DNA of 36,022 nt from an uncultured Alphaproteobacteria bacterium (GCA_944393685.1 CALYAW010000001.1:1-36022); one strand, 5' to 3'; shown: positions 1 to 9,194, numbered from the stretch's first letter. Made by a program: numbers and translations. Notes: a model not told the origin generated them from the sequence alone.

Positions 1-77
1 GTCTTACCATGGTCTACGTGTCCTATCGTTCCGATATTGCAGTGCGGCTTCGTCCGCTCAAACTTCTCTTTTGCCAT
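1..77 (-). CDS. tuf: Elongation factor Tu, N-terminal fragment (cut by window edge)
   Basis: EF-Tu is the GTPase that delivers aminoacyl-tRNA to the ribosomal A site. Only the first 25 codons are present. The reverse strand reads MAKEKFERTKPHCNIGTIGH followed by VDHGK, which is the EF-Tu N-terminus running into the G1 P-loop. The ATG is at 77-75, with a GGAGAA-like ribosome site just upstream (in the 83-90 area). It is the fourth gene of the str operon (rpsL-rpsG-fusA-tuf), separated from fusA by about 130 bases that hold a large hairpin. The rest of the gene lies outside the window, so intactness cannot be judged. Confidence 0.95.
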   Translation of the reverse strand, partial: MAKEKFERTKPHCNIGTIGHVDHGK

Positions 78-131
78 TTAGATTTTCTCCAAATAAAAAG
101 TTAAAATTAAAATAAATCAAAATCTGGAATC

Positions 132-193
132 AAGAAGATAAACAGAGCGATTTACCATATATTTAAGCGGAAACCGCTCTGCATCATCTTCTT
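132..193 (-). other. Two-tier hairpin between fusA and tuf
   Basis: Bases 132-139 are complementary to 186-193, and 143-149 to 175-181, giving a long stem with a small internal loop. A competing short hairpin uses 166-170 with 174-178 (AGCGG-AAA-CCGCT), so the two structures share bases and exclude each other. No T-run follows the stem on the minus strand, so it does not look like a simple terminator. It may be an RNA processing or stability element tuning tuf relative to fusA. The pairing is seen in the sequence; the function is inference. Confidence 0.6.
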
Positions 194-206
194 AAAACCA
201 AACTAA

Positions 207-2282
207 TTAAGCATTTTTGGCTTTTACCTTATCAGCCACATCCTTTGGTACTTCAGCATAATGATCAAATACCATTGAGAATTGTGCGCGTCCCTGAGAC
301 AAAGAACGTAAAGTATTAACATAACCAAACATATTTGCCAAAGGAACATGAGCATCAATCACACGAGCATTGGCTCGTTGATCCATACCGTTAACCAATC
401 CACGACGGGAGTTCAAGTCTCCGATAATATCTCCCATATATTCCTCAGGAGTGACGACTTCAACCTTCATAATCGGCTCTAACAATTTAGGAGCAGCTTG
501 ACGCATACCTTCTCTGAAAGCTGCGCGAGCAGCAATTTCAAAACACATAACGTTAGAGTCAACTTCATGATAAGCACCGTCATAAAGATTGCATTTAACA
601 CCGGTAACCGGATATCCGGCAATAACACCGGCATCCATAGCCGTACGCAAACCTTTTTCAACGCCGGGGATATATTCTTTCGGAACATTACCACCAACGA
701 CGGTATTCTCAAATTCAAAACCGGTATAACCTTCAATCGGTTCAAATTTGATTTTAACCTTAGCGAACTGACCGGCACCACCGGACTGTTTCTTGTGAGT
801 GTATTCAATATCGCAAGGTTTTGTAATGGTTTCACGATAAGCAACTTGCGGCTCACCGACATTACACTCTACCTTAAATTCGCGTTTCAAACGATCAACG
901 ATAATTTCCAAATGCAACTCACCCATGCCTCGGATAATAGTTTGACCGCTATCCGGATCGGAAGAAACTTTAAATGACGGATCTTCCATTGCCAAACGAG
1001 ACAAAGCCAAGCCCATTTTTTCAACATCGGCCTTAGTCTTCGGCTCGACTGCCAATTCAATAACAGGCTCCGGGAATACCATGTTTTCCAGAACAATAGG
1101 CTTAGATGCATCACAAAGAGTATCACCTGTTGTTGTATCTTTCAATCCTGCCAAAGCAATAATATCACCGGCATGAGCTTCTTTCAAATCTTCACGTTTG
1201 TTAGAATGCATCAACAACATACGACCAACACGCTCTTTTTTATCTTTCACAGAATTGTAGATATAAGAACCTGCAGTCATTGTACCAGAATAAATACGAG
1301 TAAACGTTAATGAACCGACAAAGGGGTCGTTCATAATTTTGAAAGCCAAAGCAGCCAAAGGCTCATTATCAGCTGGTTGACGAACTTCTTCGGCATCAGT
1401 ATTTGGATTAATACCCTTAACAGCAGGAATATCCAAAGGAGACGGCAAATAATCGATAACTGCATCCAACAAAGGCTGAACACCCTTGTTTTTGAAAGCG
1501 GTACCACAGAAAACCGGAACAAAATGTTGAGCAATTGTTCCCTTGCGAATACATTTCTTCAATGTATCTGCAGAAACATCTTTACCCTCCAAATAATCTT
1601 CCATGGCTTGCTCGTCTTCTTCAACAGCCATTTCAACCAATTGATGGTGGTATTCTTCAGCCTTATCTTTCAAATCGGCAGGAATTTCTTGGATTTCTAT
1701 TGGAGAATCTGGAGTATCGCCGGTATAAACGATAGCATTCATATTCAACAAATCTACAACACCGCGAAATTCTGCTTCAGAACCGATTGGAAGCTGCATT
1801 GCCAAAGGCTTTGCTCCCAAACGATCAACAATCATATCCAAACAACGATAGAAGTTTGCGCCGATTCGATCCATTTTGTTACAAAAACAAATTCTCGGAA
1901 CATTATATTTATCTGCTTGTCTCCAAACAGTCTCAGACTGCGGTTCTACACCCGCAACCGAATCAAAAACGGTGATCGCGCCGTCCAATACGCGGAGCGA
2001 GCGCTCAACTTCTACGGTAAAGTCCACGTGACCCGGCGTATCAATCAAATTGATACGATGTCCTTTCCAAAAACAAGTTGTTGCAGCGGAAGTAATAGTA
2101 ATACCGCGCTCTTGCTCTTGTTCCATCCAGTCCATGGTGGCAGCACCTTCATGCACTTCACCGATTTTATGAGTTTGGCCGGTATAGTACAGGATACGCT
2201 CACTGGTTGTCGTTTTTCCGGCATCAATGTGCGCCATAATACCGATGTTTCTATACAATTCCAATTTATGTGTACGAGCCAT
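207..2282 (-). CDS. fusA: Elongation factor G
   Basis: This 691-residue translocation GTPase moves tRNAs and mRNA through the ribosome and, with RRF, helps split ribosomes. The protein begins [20 protein letters not shown], and the G1 motif AHIDAGKT sits at residues 17-24. The switch motif RGITI, G3 DTPGH and G4 NKMD follow, and then the usual domains II to V, including the conserved [15 protein letters not shown] segment of domain IV. Length is normal for the family. It lies 23 bases after rpsG in the str operon, with an AGGAAA ribosome site before the ATG. Long antisense ORFs across it are composition shadows. Identity is secure. Confidence 0.98.
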   Translation of the reverse strand: MARTHKLELYRNIGIMAHIDAGKTTTSERILYYTGQTHKIGEVHEGAATMDWMEQEQERGITITSAATTCFWKGHRINLIDTPGHVDFTVEVERSLRVLDGAITVFDSVAGVEPQSETVWRQADKYNVPRICFCNKMDRIGANFYRCLDMIVDRLGAKPLAMQLPIGSEAEFRGVVDLLNMNAIVYTGDTPDSPIEIQEIPADLKDKAEEYHHQLVEMAVEEDEQAMEDYLEGKDVSADTLKKCIRKGTIAQHFVPVFCGTAFKNKGVQPLLDAVIDYLPSPLDIPAVKGINPNTDAEEVRQPADNEPLAALAFKIMNDPFVGSLTFTRIYSGTMTAGSYIYNSVKDKKERVGRMLLMHSNKREDLKEAHAGDIIALAGLKDTTTGDTLCDASKPIVLENMVFPEPVIELAVEPKTKADVEKMGLALSRLAMEDPSFKVSSDPDSGQTIIRGMGELHLEIIVDRLKREFKVECNVGEPQVAYRETITKPCDIEYTHKKQSGGAGQFAKVKIKFEPIEGYTGFEFENTVVGGNVPKEYIPGVEKGLRTAMDAGVIAGYPVTGVKCNLYDGAYHEVDSNVMCFEIAARAAFREGMRQAAPKLLEPIMKVEVVTPEEYMGDIIGDLNSRRGLVNGMDQRANARVIDAHVPLANMFGYVNTLRSLSQGRAQFSMVFDHYAEVPKDVADKVKAKNA

Positions 2283-2305
2283 TGTATTTTCCTATACTTT
2301 ATCGG

Positions 2306-2776
2306 TTAAAATTTATAATGGGAGAAAGCCTTATTGGCTTCAGCCATTCTATGAGTATCCTCACGCTTCTTAACGGCGGAACCTTTGTTGGCAACAGCAT
2401 CTAACAATTCGTTAGCCAACTTTTCGGTCATCGTGGTTTCCGAACGTTTTTTAGCTGCTTCGATAATCCAACGGATAGCCAAAGCCTGACGACGATCCGG
2501 ACGGACTTCCATCGGCACTTGATAGGTTGCGCCACCAACACGACGAGATTTAACCTCGACCAGCGGCTTAACATTATCAATAGCTTCTGCAAAAATCTTC
2601 AAAGCATCTTGTTTTGATTTGGCGGCAATAATATCAAAAGCCGAGTATACAATTTTTTCTGCAACGGCTTTTTTACCATGCTCCATAACATTATTAATAA
2701 ATTTTGCGACTACCTTATCGCCGAATTTGGCATCAGGCAGTACGATTCTTTTTTCAGCTGTATGACGACGTGACAT
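2306..2776 (-). CDS. rpsG: Small ribosomal subunit protein S7
   Basis: S7 nucleates folding of the 3' domain of 16S rRNA in the 30S head and contacts E-site tRNA. The 156-residue product starts [20 protein letters not shown] and contains the conserved [20 protein letters not shown] stretch typical of bacterial S7. Length is standard. Its ribosome site (GGAG) comes directly after the rpsL stop, with only 12 bases between the genes, so the two are probably translationally coupled. In E. coli S7 is the autogenous repressor of this operon; whether that holds here cannot be read from the sequence. Confidence 0.98.
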   Translation of the reverse strand: MSRRHTAEKRIVLPDAKFGDKVVAKFINNVMEHGKKAVAEKIVYSAFDIIAAKSKQDALKIFAEAIDNVKPLVEVKSRRVGGATYQVPMEVRPDRRQALAIRWIIEAAKKRSETTMTEKLANELLDAVANKGSAVKKREDTHRMAEANKAFSHYKF

Positions 2777-2788
2777 CTTCTATACTCC

Positions 2789-3160
2789 TTATTTAGGTCT
2801 CTTAGCGCCGTACAGAGAACGACGTTGACGACGTTTAGATACACCTTGAGTATCCAAGGTACCACGAATGATATGATAACGAACACCAGGTAAGTCTTTT
2901 ACACGGCCGCCTCTAATCAGTACCACTGAGTGTTCTTGAAGATTATGACCTTCACCAGGGATATAACTGATTACTTCAAAGCCGTTTGTCAGACGAACGC
3001 GAGCCACTTTACGCAAAGCAGAGTTTGGTTTTTTCGGGGTTGTTGTATAAACCCTTGTACAAACACCGCGTTTTTGTGGGCAAGCTTTCAAAGCCGGAAC
3101 TTTGTTTCTCTTCACTTTGGGTGTTCGTGATTTACGAATTAACTGATTAATTGTAGGCAT
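2789..3160 (-). CDS. rpsL: Small ribosomal subunit protein S12
   Basis: S12 sits at the decoding centre of the 30S subunit and affects accuracy. I start the protein at the ATG 3160-3158, giving [10 protein letters not shown] and 123 residues; the in-frame GTG three bases upstream would only add one residue and is not the family start. An AGGAA ribosome site precedes it. The conserved [18 protein letters not shown] and [12 protein letters not shown] loops are intact, including the lysines at which streptomycin-resistance substitutions arise, so the sequence shows no such substitution. It is the first gene of the str operon, downstream of the promoter at 3261-3289. Confidence 0.98.
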   Translation of the reverse strand: MPTINQLIRKSRTPKVKRNKVPALKACPQKRGVCTRVYTTTPKKPNSALRKVARVRLTNGFEVISYIPGEGHNLQEHSVVLIRGGRVKDLPGVRYHIIRGTLDTQGVSKRRQRRSLYGAKRPK

Positions 3161-3250
3161 CACAAATTTCCTTAAGTATTAAAATTATTGTTAAAATTAC
3201 TCACTAAAGCCGTGCCTCAAGACATAAAAAAGCCTTGCTCATTCTTTATT

Positions 3251-3414
3251 GAGTCTCGGCATACTAGATTCATATAACCGTCAAGTCAACAGTTTTTTAC
3301 AAAAATTTTGAGTCTAAAAATCTTTTAGCAAACCCTGCACCTCGATTCAACGAGCGCCCTAATCGACTGTTTTGACTCGGAATATATTTTTCATGCGCTG
3401 ACACTTTTTGAGTC
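3251..3414. repeat. Cluster of six GANTC sites
   Basis: GANTC occurs at 3251-3255, 3267-3271, 3310-3314, 3344-3348, 3374-3378 and 3410-3414. Two of them lie in an identical 11-base word, TTTTGAGTCTA (3306-3316 and 3406-3416). GANTC is the recognition site of the alphaproteobacterial cell-cycle methyltransferase CcrM. The chance rate is about one per 256 positions at equal base use, so six in 164 bases is a clear excess. The sites fill the gap between the BPL_N gene and the str promoter. Confidence 0.7.
3261..3289 (-). promoter_or_regulatory. Sigma-70 promoter of the str operon
   Basis: On the minus strand there is a TTGACT -35 (3284-3289), a 17-base spacer and a TAGTAT -10 (3261-3266). Predicted transcription starts near 3254, leaving a leader of about 95 bases before rpsL. 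The leader can form a weak hairpin followed by six Us (about 3223-3256). GANTC sites lie just upstream, inside and downstream of the promoter. Confidence 0.7.
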
Positions 3415-4220
3415 TATTTACGTCCAAAGGATATTCTATTTTTATCCAATACAGCCATTAATTTAGCAGTCAAATTTTGACGAGATTTTTCTTTAGTCCG
3501 CATAATTTGGCAGTGATTATTAATTTTATCCTCATACTCCGGTAGCGCAAAAGACATCATTCTCAAACTTCTCTCATCATCCTCAAAATGAACTCCAGAT
3601 ACCAAAACAGTTCCTTTACCGAAACGTTTTACCAAAACAGCCGGAGGCTGTCCTTTTGCATCTTTATAATATGCCAAAATTTCTGCATCTTTTTCCTCTG
3701 GCATCAACTCAAATTTTGGACCGCCGTGATAAAGTGTACCATGATGTTCACCATCTTCTCTCCAAACGACATCAACAACGGCAGCATTATCCGGTGTCGG
3801 TCGAACATAAGGAGTAAGCCCAAAATCTTCTTTCAAAGTTCCGCGAGCACAGGCCTCTATTAAATTTAATTCGCAATACTGTTCCAAAGCGGCTTCTGGA
3901 ACATCTTGCTCAAACGCTATCTTGCGACACGCATAATACGCTCCGGCACAAATTCCAAAATAAACACCGCCACGCTCAACATAACTTCGGATTTTATCAT
4001 TGCCGAGGACACGCAATTTATTAAGAAACGGGGTAGCCGCCCCGCCTGGCATAATAAAAGCCAAGACATTTTCATTCAAACAATCTTTTTTTATGATATC
4101 ATCGGCAGATACGCATTCTGTCTGAACATTTTTTGAAGAAAAATGTTGTTCTGTACATTGAGCCAAAACCTGAACACCGGAACATCCCTCATCATTATAA
4201 ATCAAAATTTTATTGCGCAT
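3414..4220 (-). CDS. BPL_N-type glutamine amidotransferase-like protein
   Basis: The 268-residue product resembles the stand-alone form of the N-terminal domain of eukaryotic biotin-protein ligases (BPL_N family, class I glutamine-amidotransferase fold). The motif MPGGAATPF (residues 58-66) and the nucleophile elbow YFGICAGAYYA place a catalytic-type Cys at residue 91. GVHFED places His211 and Glu213, completing a Cys-His-Glu triad. There is no ATP-pyrophosphatase or ligase domain, so the substrate is unknown. I chose the ATG at 4220 because a GGAGGT ribosome site lies five or six bases upstream; an earlier in-frame start adds 16 unlikely residues. There is no signal peptide, so it is probably cytoplasmic. 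It is a single gene upstream of the str promoter. Confidence 0.8.
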   Translation of the reverse strand: MRNKILIYNDEGCSGVQVLAQCTEQHFSSKNVQTECVSADDIIKKDCLNENVLAFIMPGGAATPFLNKLRVLGNDKIRSYVERGGVYFGICAGAYYACRKIAFEQDVPEAALEQYCELNLIEACARGTLKEDFGLTPYVRPTPDNAAVVDVVWREDGEHHGTLYHGGPKFELMPEEKDAEILAYYKDAKGQPPAVLVKRFGKGTVLVSGVHFEDDERSLRMMSFALPEYEDKINNHCQIMRTKEKSRQNLTAKLMAVLDKNRISFGRK

Positions 4221-4321
4221 ATTACCTCCAGAGTGCCCCAAAAGACTATTAAAATAAAAAAATGTCAATCAAATTCGCGCATGATTTAATCGCTGATATT
4301 TGCATAAAGAGTAAATAAGTC

Positions 4322-4350
4322 TTGCCTTTCTTGGCAGAAAATAATATTTT
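4322..4350 (+). promoter_or_regulatory. Candidate promoter for kdsD-lpt operon
   Basis: TTGCCT (4322-4327), a 17-base spacer and TATTTT (4345-4350) lie 38 bases before kdsD. The -10 is only a moderate match, so the call is tentative. Confidence 0.35.
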
Positions 4351-4387
4351 CAAAAGCATTGAATAACTTTTTAATCGAGGACAGATA

Positions 4388-5356
4388 ATGACTAATTCTA
4401 TTGATGACATTTCATGCGCAAAAAGAACAATCGACAGAGAAGTTGAATCTCTCCGCATGATGGAAAATTCCTTGGATAACTCTTTGTCTCAGGCACTAGA
4501 TATGATGCAAAACGCCCAAGGTCGCGTTCTTGTTACCGGCATGGGAAAATCGGGACATATTGGCCGAAAAATAGCAGCAACATTAGCTTCTACCGGTACG
4601 CCATCCTTTTTTATTCATCCTGCAGAAGCCAGTCACGGCGATCTCGGCATGATTACCGAAAAAGATGTTGTTTTGGCTATTTCCAATGGAGGAGAATCTA
4701 AAGAATTATCAGATATTCTTGTATATTGCAAAAGATATGGCATTCCTTTAATAGCAATGACTAAAAATCCGAACAGTTCCCTCGGCAAAGCCGGCGATAT
4801 TCTGCTTCGTCTTCCCGACAACGGAGAAGCCTGCCCGCTCGGGCTGGCTCCGACATCATCTACCACCGCTACTTTGGTCTTAGGTGATGTATTGGCTGTT
4901 TGCTTAATGGAGCGAAAAGGTTTTTCACAAATAGATTACAAGAAGCGCCATCCTGGTGGCAAGCTCGGAGCTATTCTACAAAAAGTATCCGATCTCATGC
5001 ATACTGGCGAAGAAATTCCTTTAGTCAATGAAGCGGCGTCCATGCAAGAGGCCATGCTCACCATGACATCGAAAATGCTCGGATGTGTTGGAATTACAGA
5101 TCAAAACGGGCATCTTATAGGAATTATTACTGACGGCGATTTACGTCGTTGTATGTCCTCTGACATCCTGACACGCAAAGCTGTTGAGGTTATGACGCAT
5201 AATCCTAAGGTTATTGCGCCTGATGTTTTAGCAGCGGAAGCTCTCCAAATCATGAACAACACGGGCAAAGGCATAACCCAATTGTTCGTAACACAAGATA
5301 ACAAGCCCATAGGCATCATACATATTCATGACTGCCTGCGCGTCGGTGTTGCTTAA
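4388..5356 (+). CDS. kdsD: Arabinose-5-phosphate isomerase (KdsD/KpsF family)
   Basis: It converts ribulose-5-phosphate to arabinose-5-phosphate, the first committed step towards Kdo for the LPS inner core, in the cytoplasm. The 322-residue protein has an N-terminal SIS domain (about 35-175) with VTGMGKSGHIGRKIAATLAS and the FFIHPAEASHGDLGM and SNGGES segments. The linker KRHPGGKLG follows, then two CBS repeats (about 205-260 and 270-320). Length is normal. A GAGGACAG ribosome site precedes the ATG. The gene is followed 11 bases later by lptC, matching the widespread kdsD-lptCAB-rpoN arrangement, although the phosphatase gene kdsC often found between them is absent here. Confidence 0.93.
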   Translation: MTNSIDDISCAKRTIDREVESLRMMENSLDNSLSQALDMMQNAQGRVLVTGMGKSGHIGRKIAATLASTGTPSFFIHPAEASHGDLGMITEKDVVLAISNGGESKELSDILVYCKRYGIPLIAMTKNPNSSLGKAGDILLRLPDNGEACPLGLAPTSSTTATLVLGDVLAVCLMERKGFSQIDYKKRHPGGKLGAILQKVSDLMHTGEEIPLVNEAASMQEAMLTMTSKMLGCVGITDQNGHLIGIITDGDLRRCMSSDILTRKAVEVMTHNPKVIAPDVLAAEALQIMNNTGKGITQLFVTQDNKPIGIIHIHDCLRVGVA

Positions 5357-5367
5357 GAATTGATTCC

Positions 5368-6042
5368 ATGGTAGATGTCAAAGACATAGATGCATATTTT
5401 AACGCAGATTCGGAGCAACCGAAAAATCGGCCGGAAGACAAACAGAACCGCCATTCGCGTTTTGTACATACTGCAAAACTTTTATTACCCAGTATTGCTG
5501 TTGTGTTGATAGGGCTACTGCTTGTCTTCCCAAGCATAAAAAAAGATATGCACGATATACATTTAGACATTACTCGCCCCAAACAAGGAGAGCTCGAAAA
5601 ACTTCATGTTGAAAATACCGTTTTTTATATTACGGATAAAAATAACCGCGTAAACAACTTTATTGCAGACAACATTGATGAAACAGAGCCAGGTTCCAAA
5701 CTGATAAAGCTCACCAAACCTGAAGGAATGCTTCCTTCCTCTGAAACTGTATGGAGCAACATAAAAGCACCTGTCGGATATTATAATCAAAATACTGAAA
5801 CACTCAAACTTGAAGATGAGGTTGAACTTTTTTATAGTGAAGGCATGACTGTTAAAACTGCTGAGGCATTTTATGAATTCAAAAAAGCACGCGGCTATGG
5901 CAACAAACCGGTAACGGCACAAGGATTTTTAGGAGATTTAACCTCTCAAGGATTCGAAATTCTCAATTCTGATTCCATTCTTGCTTTTACGGGACACACA
6001 GAAATAACCATAAAAGAAGAAAGTCTACAAAGGAAAAAATAA
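5368..6042 (+). CDS. lptC: LPS export system periplasmic anchor LptC
   Basis: LptC links the LptB2FG transporter in the inner membrane to the periplasmic LptA bridge. The 224-residue product has a basic cytoplasmic N-terminus, one membrane helix at about residues 37-54 (LLLPSIAVVLIGLLLVF), and a periplasmic beta-jellyroll rich in alternating hydrophobic strands. Sequence is poorly conserved in this family; the call rests on topology, size and position between kdsD and lptA. The stop codon shares one base with the lptA start (TAATG), so translation is probably coupled. Confidence 0.88.
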   Translation: MVDVKDIDAYFNADSEQPKNRPEDKQNRHSRFVHTAKLLLPSIAVVLIGLLLVFPSIKKDMHDIHLDITRPKQGELEKLHVENTVFYITDKNNRVNNFIADNIDETEPGSKLIKLTKPEGMLPSSETVWSNIKAPVGYYNQNTETLKLEDEVELFYSEGMTVKTAEAFYEFKKARGYGNKPVTAQGFLGDLTSQGFEILNSDSILAFTGHTEITIKEESLQRKK

Positions 6043-6809
6043 TGAAACTGTTTTATATTATCTTTTTGTTTTCATATTTTATAACATTGCCTGGAATTGC
6101 CTCAGACATAAACATCACCGCGGAAAAACGAGTAGAATGGCATCAAAAATCACAAAAAATGATTGCTACCGGTAATGCCGTTGCCACCAAAGATGACCTC
6201 CGCATCAAAGCTGATACGCTCACAGGTTACTATGGAAATAACCAAAAAGAAAATAAAGACAGCATTACTCGTGTAACGGCTCAAGGAAATGTCCATATGT
6301 CCAGCCCCAAAGCGCAAGCTTATGGCGACAAACTTGACTATGATTTAATTAAAGAAGAAGCAGTCCTTACCGGAACACCATCCAAAATTGATACCGGCAA
6401 AGAAACCATCACCGCTGTTGACAGTATCACTTACTATCCGCAGCAGCAAAAAGCTATCGCTCTTGGCAATGTCATTGCCATTGACAAAGACAAAAACACC
6501 TTAAACGCCGACAAGATGATAGCATATTTCACAAAAGAAAACTCTAAAGAGGAAAAACTTAGCCTACAAAAAGTTGATATCTTCGGCAACGTAAAAATAA
6601 CCACAAAAGATGCAATAGTGACAGCTGACAAAGGAACATATCTTCCTCAAACCGGACTAATCAAACTTTATGATAATATAACCATAAATCAAAACGGTAA
6701 TATTTTACATGGAGACAAAGCCGAGACCGATTTGAACAGCGGCATCAGCAAACTTCTGTCAACCTCGCCTAAAAATCGCGTCAAAGGCGTTTTCAAGGAA
6801 AAGAAATAA
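6042..6809 (+). CDS. lptA: LPS transport periplasmic protein LptA
   Basis: LptA polymerises into the periplasmic bridge that carries LPS from LptC to LptD. The 255-residue protein has a signal peptide (residues 1 to about 20, ending GIASD). Repeating OstA-type strand units follow: GNAVATKDDLRIKADTLTGY, then QGNVHM...YGDKLDYD, then GNVIAIDKDKNTLNADKMIA, and GNVKITTKDAIVTADKG. It is longer than the 185-residue E. coli protein, by an extra repeat or so plus a basic tail. It begins on the lptC stop and is followed three bases later by lptB. Confidence 0.92.
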   Translation: MKLFYIIFLFSYFITLPGIASDINITAEKRVEWHQKSQKMIATGNAVATKDDLRIKADTLTGYYGNNQKENKDSITRVTAQGNVHMSSPKAQAYGDKLDYDLIKEEAVLTGTPSKIDTGKETITAVDSITYYPQQQKAIALGNVIAIDKDKNTLNADKMIAYFTKENSKEEKLSLQKVDIFGNVKITTKDAIVTADKGTYLPQTGLIKLYDNITINQNGNILHGDKAETDLNSGISKLLSTSPKNRVKGVFKEKK

Positions 6810-6812
6810 GTT

Positions 6813-7556
6813 ATGATAACAAAGTTTTCATCCCAATCCAAACTCGAAATTTTTAATATTGGCAAAAAATATAAAAACCGTCCTGTTTTGCGTAATGTTT
6901 CACTTAACGTCAAAAGAGGAGAGGCCGTTGGTTTATTAGGTCCTAACGGAGCAGGCAAGACCACTTGTTTTTATTGTGTCACAGGTTTAATAACCCCAGA
7001 CTACGGAGATGTACACATTGACGGCCAAGACATAACGGATTTACCGATGTACAGGCGCGCCCGTCTTGGCATCGGTTATCTACCGCAAGAAGCATCTATT
7101 TTTCGATCTCTGAGCGTTGAAGATAACATCAAGGCAATTCTTGAGATTGTTATTGAGGATGAAAGTAAACGAGAAGATATGCTGGAAGAATTGCTGAGTG
7201 AATTTTCCATTGCGCATTTACGCAAAAGCCCTGCTATTGCCCTTTCTGGAGGAGAGAGGCGTCGTCTGGAGATTGCCAGAGCTCTTGCCAGTCAACCACA
7301 TTACATACTGCTTGACGAACCTTTAGCTGGTATTGATCCCATCGCCGTTGGAGAAATTCGCAATTTGGTTTCACAGCTCAAACACAGAGGTTTAGGCGTC
7401 CTTATAACCGATCACAATGTTCGTGAAACACTTGATATTACCGATCGTGCTTATATCTTACATGGCGGCACGGTATTAATGGAAGGAACTCCTTCGGAAA
7501 TAGTTGCCAACAAAGAAGTTCGCAAAGTGTATCTCGGCGATAATTTTTCGATGTAA
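6813..7556 (+). CDS. lptB: LPS export ABC transporter ATPase LptB
   Basis: LptB is the cytoplasmic ATPase that powers LPS extraction by LptFG (not in this window). The 247-residue protein has Walker [10 protein letters not shown] (43-51), Q-loop around Gln92, signature LSGGE (144-148), Walker B YILLDEP (164-170) and the switch His201 in ITDHNVRETL. The LptB hallmarks GYLPQEASIFR and DEPLAGIDPIAV are present, separating it from other ABC ATPases. It is transcribed with lptC and lptA and followed after 27 bases by rpoN. Confidence 0.96.
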   Translation: MITKFSSQSKLEIFNIGKKYKNRPVLRNVSLNVKRGEAVGLLGPNGAGKTTCFYCVTGLITPDYGDVHIDGQDITDLPMYRRARLGIGYLPQEASIFRSLSVEDNIKAILEIVIEDESKREDMLEELLSEFSIAHLRKSPAIALSGGERRRLEIARALASQPHYILLDEPLAGIDPIAVGEIRNLVSQLKHRGLGVLITDHNVRETLDITDRAYILHGGTVLMEGTPSEIVANKEVRKVYLGDNFSM

Positions 7557-7583
7557 CCTCTTTGCAATTCTGAGGATTTTGCA

Positions 7584-9056
7584 ATGGCTATCACGCCCAA
7601 ATTGGAAATACGGCAGTCTCAATCTTTATTAATGACGCCGCAATTGCGTCAGGCAATAAATCTGCTACAAATGTCCAATCTTGAGTTATCTGAAGTCATA
7701 GAGCAAGAATTAACAAAAAATCCGCTTTTGGAAAGAGAAGAAGCCTCCTCTAAAGAAGATATTTCATCCATTCAAACGATAGACGATTATGATGCGGCAC
7801 AAGACACTTTTTCTGAAGAAGAGTTTTCTGCTGATAACATTGATTATGATTCAAATTTTGACGATTTTGGCAGCGACAGCGTCGGTTATGAAGAAACTAA
7901 TTACGATTGGGCAGACTACCATCACCGTAAAGATCCAAATCTAGATGAAAATTTTGACTATTGCGAAAAAAGGCTTGCAGACTCCCCGTCAGTATATACT
8001 CTCATTGATCAACAAATAGAGTTAAATATTACATCTCAACGACACAAGATGATAGCTCGTATTTTAAGCGAGCATCTTGATGATGCCGGGTATTTCCGAG
8101 GAGATTTACAAGAGATTTCGAAGCGCTTACAAACATCCCCTAAAGAGCTTTCAAATATATTGGCCACACTTCAAACTTTTGAACCATCCGGCATATTCGC
8201 ACGCGACCTCAAAGAATGTCTCAGCCTTCAACTCAAAGATATTAATCGTTATGATCCGTGCATTGAGCTTTTACTTGAAAATTTAAATCTTCTGGCCACT
8301 CATAAACTAAAAGAACTTCAAAAAATCTGTCATGTAGACGCTCAAGATTTATCGGAAATGATTGCAGACATAAAACGCTTAGATCCTAAGCCTTTAAGCA
8401 ACTATCATAACGATATCACCAGCTACATTATTCCAGATGTTTTTGTAAAACGCAGCTCTTCCGGAAACTATCGCGTTGAACTTAACAATATGTCACTGCC
8501 GCGTTTGTTAATAAATCACAGCTATTACACAGAAATTCTTAAACAAGATAAAAGCGCCAAACGCTTTCTTAAAGAAAATATGAGTCATGCTACTTTTTTA
8601 ATAAAAGCCATACACCAACGAGCCGATACGATATTACGCGTCAGTGAAGAGATTGTTCGCCAACAAATGGCATTTTTTGAAAAAGGAATTGATTTTCTCA
8701 AACCATTAAACCTCAAAGACATTGCTTACACATTAGAGATGCATGAAAGCACCGTAAGCAGAGTAACCAACCACAAATATATGCACACACCGTGCGGAAT
8801 ATTTGAACTCAAATACTTTTTTTCACAAGCAGCCGGAAGTTACATTGGCAATGAAGAAACCTCAACAATAAGCATTAAGCACAAGATTCGCCAAATGATA
8901 GAGAATGAGACAGCAGAGCACATCCTTTCGGACGACAACATTGTTAGCCTTTTAGCCAACGAAGGAATAAAAATTGCTCGTCGTACAGTCGCCAAATATC
9001 GCGAAGCGCTCAAACTTCCTACCTCTGCCGAACGCAAGCGTCAAAAGCGTAGATAA
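7584..9056 (+). CDS. rpoN: RNA polymerase sigma-54 factor
   Basis: Sigma-54 directs RNA polymerase to -24/-12 promoters and needs an AAA+ enhancer-binding activator. The 490-residue protein has the glutamine- and leucine-rich region I (residues 6-50, containing SLLMTPQLRQAINLLQM), an acidic, aromatic region II (about 55-120), the core-binding region, a helix-turn-helix at about 380-400 (LEMHESTVSRVTNHKYM), and the RpoN box ARRTVAKYRE at 465-474. All parts are intact. No activator gene is in the window, so its target genes here are unknown. Its place after lptB and before hpf and ptsN is the conserved proteobacterial order. Confidence 0.97.
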   Translation: MAITPKLEIRQSQSLLMTPQLRQAINLLQMSNLELSEVIEQELTKNPLLEREEASSKEDISSIQTIDDYDAAQDTFSEEEFSADNIDYDSNFDDFGSDSVGYEETNYDWADYHHRKDPNLDENFDYCEKRLADSPSVYTLIDQQIELNITSQRHKMIARILSEHLDDAGYFRGDLQEISKRLQTSPKELSNILATLQTFEPSGIFARDLKECLSLQLKDINRYDPCIELLLENLNLLATHKLKELQKICHVDAQDLSEMIADIKRLDPKPLSNYHNDITSYIIPDVFVKRSSSGNYRVELNNMSLPRLLINHSYYTEILKQDKSAKRFLKENMSHATFLIKAIHQRADTILRVSEEIVRQQMAFFEKGIDFLKPLNLKDIAYTLEMHESTVSRVTNHKYMHTPCGIFELKYFFSQAAGSYIGNEETSTISIKHKIRQMIENETAEHILSDDNIVSLLANEGIKIARRTVAKYREALKLPTSAERKRQKRR

Positions 9057-9070
9057 ACAAAGCGGCGAAC

Positions 9071-9098
9071 TTGACTTTTATATTGACTTTGATAAAAT
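9071..9098 (+). promoter_or_regulatory. Promoter for hpf-ptsN
   Basis: TTGACT (9071-9076), a 16-base spacer and TAAAAT (9093-9098) lie in the 138-base gap after rpoN. A second TTGACT at 9083-9088 could use TATTTG 17 bases on. A private promoter would let the hibernation factor rise independently of the LPS genes. Confidence 0.55.
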
Positions 9099-9194
9099 AA
9101 GACTGTATTTGTAACAATCTGTTTGAATGCTTACTGTTTATATATTAAATCTAAAGCGTCAAAGGTTTTAAATCACATTTTGCAAGGAAGAATT

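Noticed and set aside
1377..2309. 310-residue plus-strand ORF opposite fusA
   Set aside because: It lies entirely antisense to a certain gene, has a biased Asn/Phe/Ile-rich composition and no recognisable domain or ribosome site; a shadow of low-GC codon use.
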